Shown here piece after piece: positions 41,767-43,941 of a stretch of 43,941 nucleotides of DNA. Each line of letters opens with the position of its first letter. Within the stretch, counting starts at the first letter, position 1. Source of the stretch: Bacteroides sp. 224 (GTDB taxonomy: Bacteria; Bacteroidota; Bacteroidia; Bacteroidales; Bacteroidaceae); NCBI RefSeq assembly GCF_010500995.1, contig NZ_QVMK01000023.1:1-43941 (forward strand). Direction: 5' to 3'. Under the pieces are notes generated by a model, which was not told the origin of the DNA, ran no database searches, and saw only the letters and a program-made list of their open reading frames with translations. The position numbers and the translations under genes were made by a program.

Positions 41767-43764
41767 ATGAAAACAAATCTTAGTTCTCAGATTACACTTA
41801 ACCGTGTATCCCCCAAATACTACAAACCTGAGAATGCTTTTGAGAGATCGGCACTGACCCGATTTGAGAAGATTCCTACTGACATTTTTGAATCTGCCGA
41901 AGAAGGAGCCAAGCACATTGCTAATGAAATAGCACAAACCATCCGCAATAAACAAAAGGATGGCAAGTTCTGCGTCATAGCTCTTACAGGTGGACATTCT
42001 CCACGTAACGTATATGAAGAGCTCATCCGAATTCACCAAGAGGAGAAACTAAGTTTCCGGAATGTAGTAATATTCAATTTATATGAATATTATCCACTGG
42101 CTCCGGATGCAATTAACAGCAACTTGAATTCTCTGAAAAACATGTTGCTCGATCATGTGGATATAGACAAACAGAACGTATTTAGTCCGGACGGTACCAT
42201 TCCCAAAGAAGCCATTTTCGATTTTTGTAAATTGTACGAGCAACGTATAGAAACTTTCGGAGGTATCGATATTGCCCTCCTTGGTATAGGTCGCGTTGGT
42301 AATATTGCTTTTAATGAACCCGGTTCTCGCATTAATTCCGTTACCCGGTTAATTATGCTTGATAACGGTTCAAGAAATGATGCATCCAAGTCTTTCGCTA
42401 ATATCGAAAGTACACCGGTAAGTTCCATTACTATGGGAATATCTACCATTATGGGAGCTAAAAAGATATTCTTAATGGCATGGGGAGAAGATAAAGCCGA
42501 AATGATTAAAGAATGTGTTGAAGGCAATGTTACAGATACCATTCCGGCATCTTATTTGCAAACTCATAATAAGTCGCATATCATTATAGATCTTTCTGCC
42601 GCTGCCAACTTAACTCGTATCCGTCGCCCTTGGCTTGTAACCTCTTGCGAGTGGAACGACAAATTAATCCGTAGTGCAATAGTCTGGCTATGTGCAATTG
42701 TTAAGAAACCAATTTTAAAGTTGACAAACAAAGACTACAATGAAAACGGTTTGAGCGAGTTATTGGCACTTTACGGCTCCGCATACAATGTTAACATAAA
42801 GATATTCAATGATTTTCAGCATACCATTACCGGATGGCCGGGCGGCAAACCGAATGCAGACGATACTTATCGACCCGAACGCGCCAAACCTTATCCTAAA
42901 CGGATTATAATCTTCTCTCCTCACCCGGATGATGATGTAATCTCAATGGGTGGAACTCTCCGAAGACTGGTAGAGCAACAACACGAGGTACATGTAGCTT
43001 ACCAAACATCGGGGAATATTGCGGTTGGCGACGAAGAAGTAATTCGCTTTCTTCACTTTATCAATGGCTTTAATCAGCTTTTCGACAATGCAGCAAACTC
43101 TGCTATCAATGAAAAGTACGCTGAAATTCGTCAATTCCTCAAAGATAAGAAAGAAGGAGATATAGACTCCAAAGATATTCTGACTCTAAAAGGGTTGATA
43201 CGCCGCGGAGAGGCTCGTACAGCCTGTACATTCAATAATATTCCGTTGAATCGCTGCCATTTTCTGGATCTTCCATTCTATGAAACCGGAAAAATTCAGA
43301 AAAGCCCGATCAGTGAAGCAGATGTAAACATCATCCTTGATCTTATACGAGAGATAAAACCGCATCAAATCTTTGTAGCAGGTGACCTTGCAGATCCGCA
43401 CGGCACCCATCGGGTATGTTTGGATGCCGCATTAGCCGCTATTGATGTAGAAAAAGAAGCCGGAGCAGAATGGCTGAAAGAATGTCGTATATGGATGTAT
43501 CGTGGAGCATGGGCAGAATGGGAAATCGAAAACATTGAAATGGCTGTTCCTATCAGCCCCGAAGAACTCCGCGCTAAACGTAATTCGATTCTGAAACATC
43601 AGTCTCAAATGGAAAGCGCACCATTCTTAGGCAATGATGAACGTCTTTTCTGGCAACGCTCCGAAGATCGAAACCGAGCAACAGCTGCATTGTACGATAA
43701 TTTGGGATTAGCTTCTTACGAGGCCATGGAAGCATTTGTAGAATACATTCCTTATAATAAATAA
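41767..43764 (+). CDS. NagB-like domain fused to a PIG-L/LmbE deacetylase
   Basis: This 665-aa protein joins a glucosamine-6-phosphate-deaminase fold (about 35-300; LTGGHSPRNVYEEL, IAFNEPGSR) to a PIG-L/LmbE domain (about 375-665). The deacetylase zinc site is intact: SPHPDDD with H386, D388 and D389, and a later DPHGTHRVC. In the NagB half the residues matching E. coli D72, D141 and H143 are Tyr106, Val177 and Asn179, while E148 is kept as Glu184. The deaminase is therefore probably inactive or altered, and the protein may be a GlcNAc-6-phosphate-type deacetylase with a sugar-phosphate-sensing domain. Similar fusions are usually annotated simply as NagB in Bacteroides. Own promoter and terminator. 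Confidence 0.85.
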   Translation: MKTNLSSQITLNRVSPKYYKPENAFERSALTRFEKIPTDIFESAEEGAKHIANEIAQTIRNKQKDGKFCVIALTGGHSPRNVYEELIRIHQEEKLSFRNVVIFNLYEYYPLAPDAINSNLNSLKNMLLDHVDIDKQNVFSPDGTIPKEAIFDFCKLYEQRIETFGGIDIALLGIGRVGNIAFNEPGSRINSVTRLIMLDNGSRNDASKSFANIESTPVSSITMGISTIMGAKKIFLMAWGEDKAEMIKECVEGNVTDTIPASYLQTHNKSHIIIDLSAAANLTRIRRPWLVTSCEWNDKLIRSAIVWLCAIVKKPILKLTNKDYNENGLSELLALYGSAYNVNIKIFNDFQHTITGWPGGKPNADDTYRPERAKPYPKRIIIFSPHPDDDVISMGGTLRRLVEQQHEVHVAYQTSGNIAVGDEEVIRFLHFINGFNQLFDNAANSAINEKYAEIRQFLKDKKEGDIDSKDILTLKGLIRRGEARTACTFNNIPLNRCHFLDLPFYETGKIQKSPISEADVNIILDLIREIKPHQIFVAGDLADPHGTHRVCLDAALAAIDVEKEAGAEWLKECRIWMYRGAWAEWEIENIEMAVPISPEELRAKRNSILKHQSQMESAPFLGNDERLFWQRSEDRNRATAALYDNLGLASYEAMEAFVEYIPYNK

Positions 43765-43776
43765 AGAGAACCCTAT

Positions 43777-43818
43777 AAAAAGACTCCTTGCATAATTAGC
43801 CAAGGAGTCTTTTTATTT
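43777..43818 (+). terminator. Strong rho-independent terminator
   Basis: aaaaagactccttg (43777-43790) pairs with caaggagtcttttt (43801-43814) over 14 bp with a 10-nt loop, followed by atttta. The A-run on the 5' side means it can also stop leftward transcription from the IS end. Confidence 0.9.
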
Positions 43819-43848
43819 TAAAGCACCTGTCTTTTTGTATCCTTTGAT

Positions 43849-43941
43849 TGTCTTTTTGTAGATATGGTTGACTCTTTAACGACTCAACCAATGAAAGAAA
43901 AGAAGTCCAACGATGCTCACGCTTTTCATTTTCGGATTCGT
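43849..43941 (-). mobile_element. Probable 3' end of an insertion sequence (right copy, inverted)
   Basis: This is the exact reverse complement of 7-99. Read on the minus strand it ends the same putative transposase frame at 43876-43878. Both copies therefore point into the window. Direct repeats that would mark target duplication lie outside the window and cannot be checked. Confidence 0.45.

Overview
The window is AT-rich chromosomal DNA from a Bacteroidales bacterium, most likely Bacteroides in the broad sense. The grounds are the repeated Bacteroidetes promoter signature (a TAnnTTTG -7 box, often with TTTG about 19 nt upstream), the near absence of Shine-Dalgarno sites, and the gene families present: fimbrillin/FISUMP lipoproteins, DUF4199-like, DUF6452-like and DUF6048-like proteins, an NfeD/FloA pair, and a NagB-like domain fused to a PIG-L deacetylase.

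Layout. The two ends (7-99 and 43849-43941) are a perfect 93-bp inverted repeat, probably the ends of two copies of one insertion sequence that break the contig. From 315 to 6372 lie a secreted leucine-rich-repeat protein and a glycan-degrading group (GH20 hexosaminidase, a small nucleosidase, a GH28 lipoprotein). From 6426 to 6612 (minus) the 4.5S/SRP RNA and tRNA-Thr(TGT) share one promoter and terminator. From 6705 to 11067 runs a six-gene unit: DUF4199 membrane protein, GT2 glycosyltransferase, lipoprotein, outer-membrane protein, MntP and ApbE. Then come a small DMT-like protein and a TtcA-like tRNA thiolase (minus), a SWIM/SNF2 helicase (minus), a TPR/PD40 protein carrying a 7-bp tandem repeat inside its reading frame, NfeD, FloA, a uridine-phosphorylase-like enzyme and MnmE.

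The 3' end of mnmE (21476-21493) is the entry point of an accessory island of about 12-13 kb. Its left part holds mobile-element genes: a zinc-finger/multi-HTH protein, a tyrosine integrase, a membrane protein, an excisionase-like HTH protein, a RepA-like ATPase and a broken serine recombinase. Its right part, all on the minus strand, is cargo: a candidate RiPP operon (membrane-anchored HTH regulator, 97-aa acidic protein, 26-aa Cys/Trp peptide, double hairpin, three overlapping radical SAM genes), an AbiEii-toxin remnant, and an RloA/RloB (AbiL-like) ATPase plus TOPRIM pair. No mobilisation relaxase or primase is present and I could not find the right attachment site, so the island looks decayed or reduced to cargo plus integrase.

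From 35082 the core chromosome resumes: a fimbrillin/FISUMP lipoprotein, an HExxH metallopeptidase-like protein with a probable beta-barrel, a three-gene cluster (89-aa protein, acyltransferase, nitrilase-family amidase) and the NagB-like/PIG-L fusion, closed by a strong terminator.

Most interesting: the three-radical-SAM peptide operon; the NagB-like domain that has lost its catalytic Asp/His residues while its deacetylase partner is intact; and the in-frame heptamer repeat that could switch the TPR/PD40 protein on and off.
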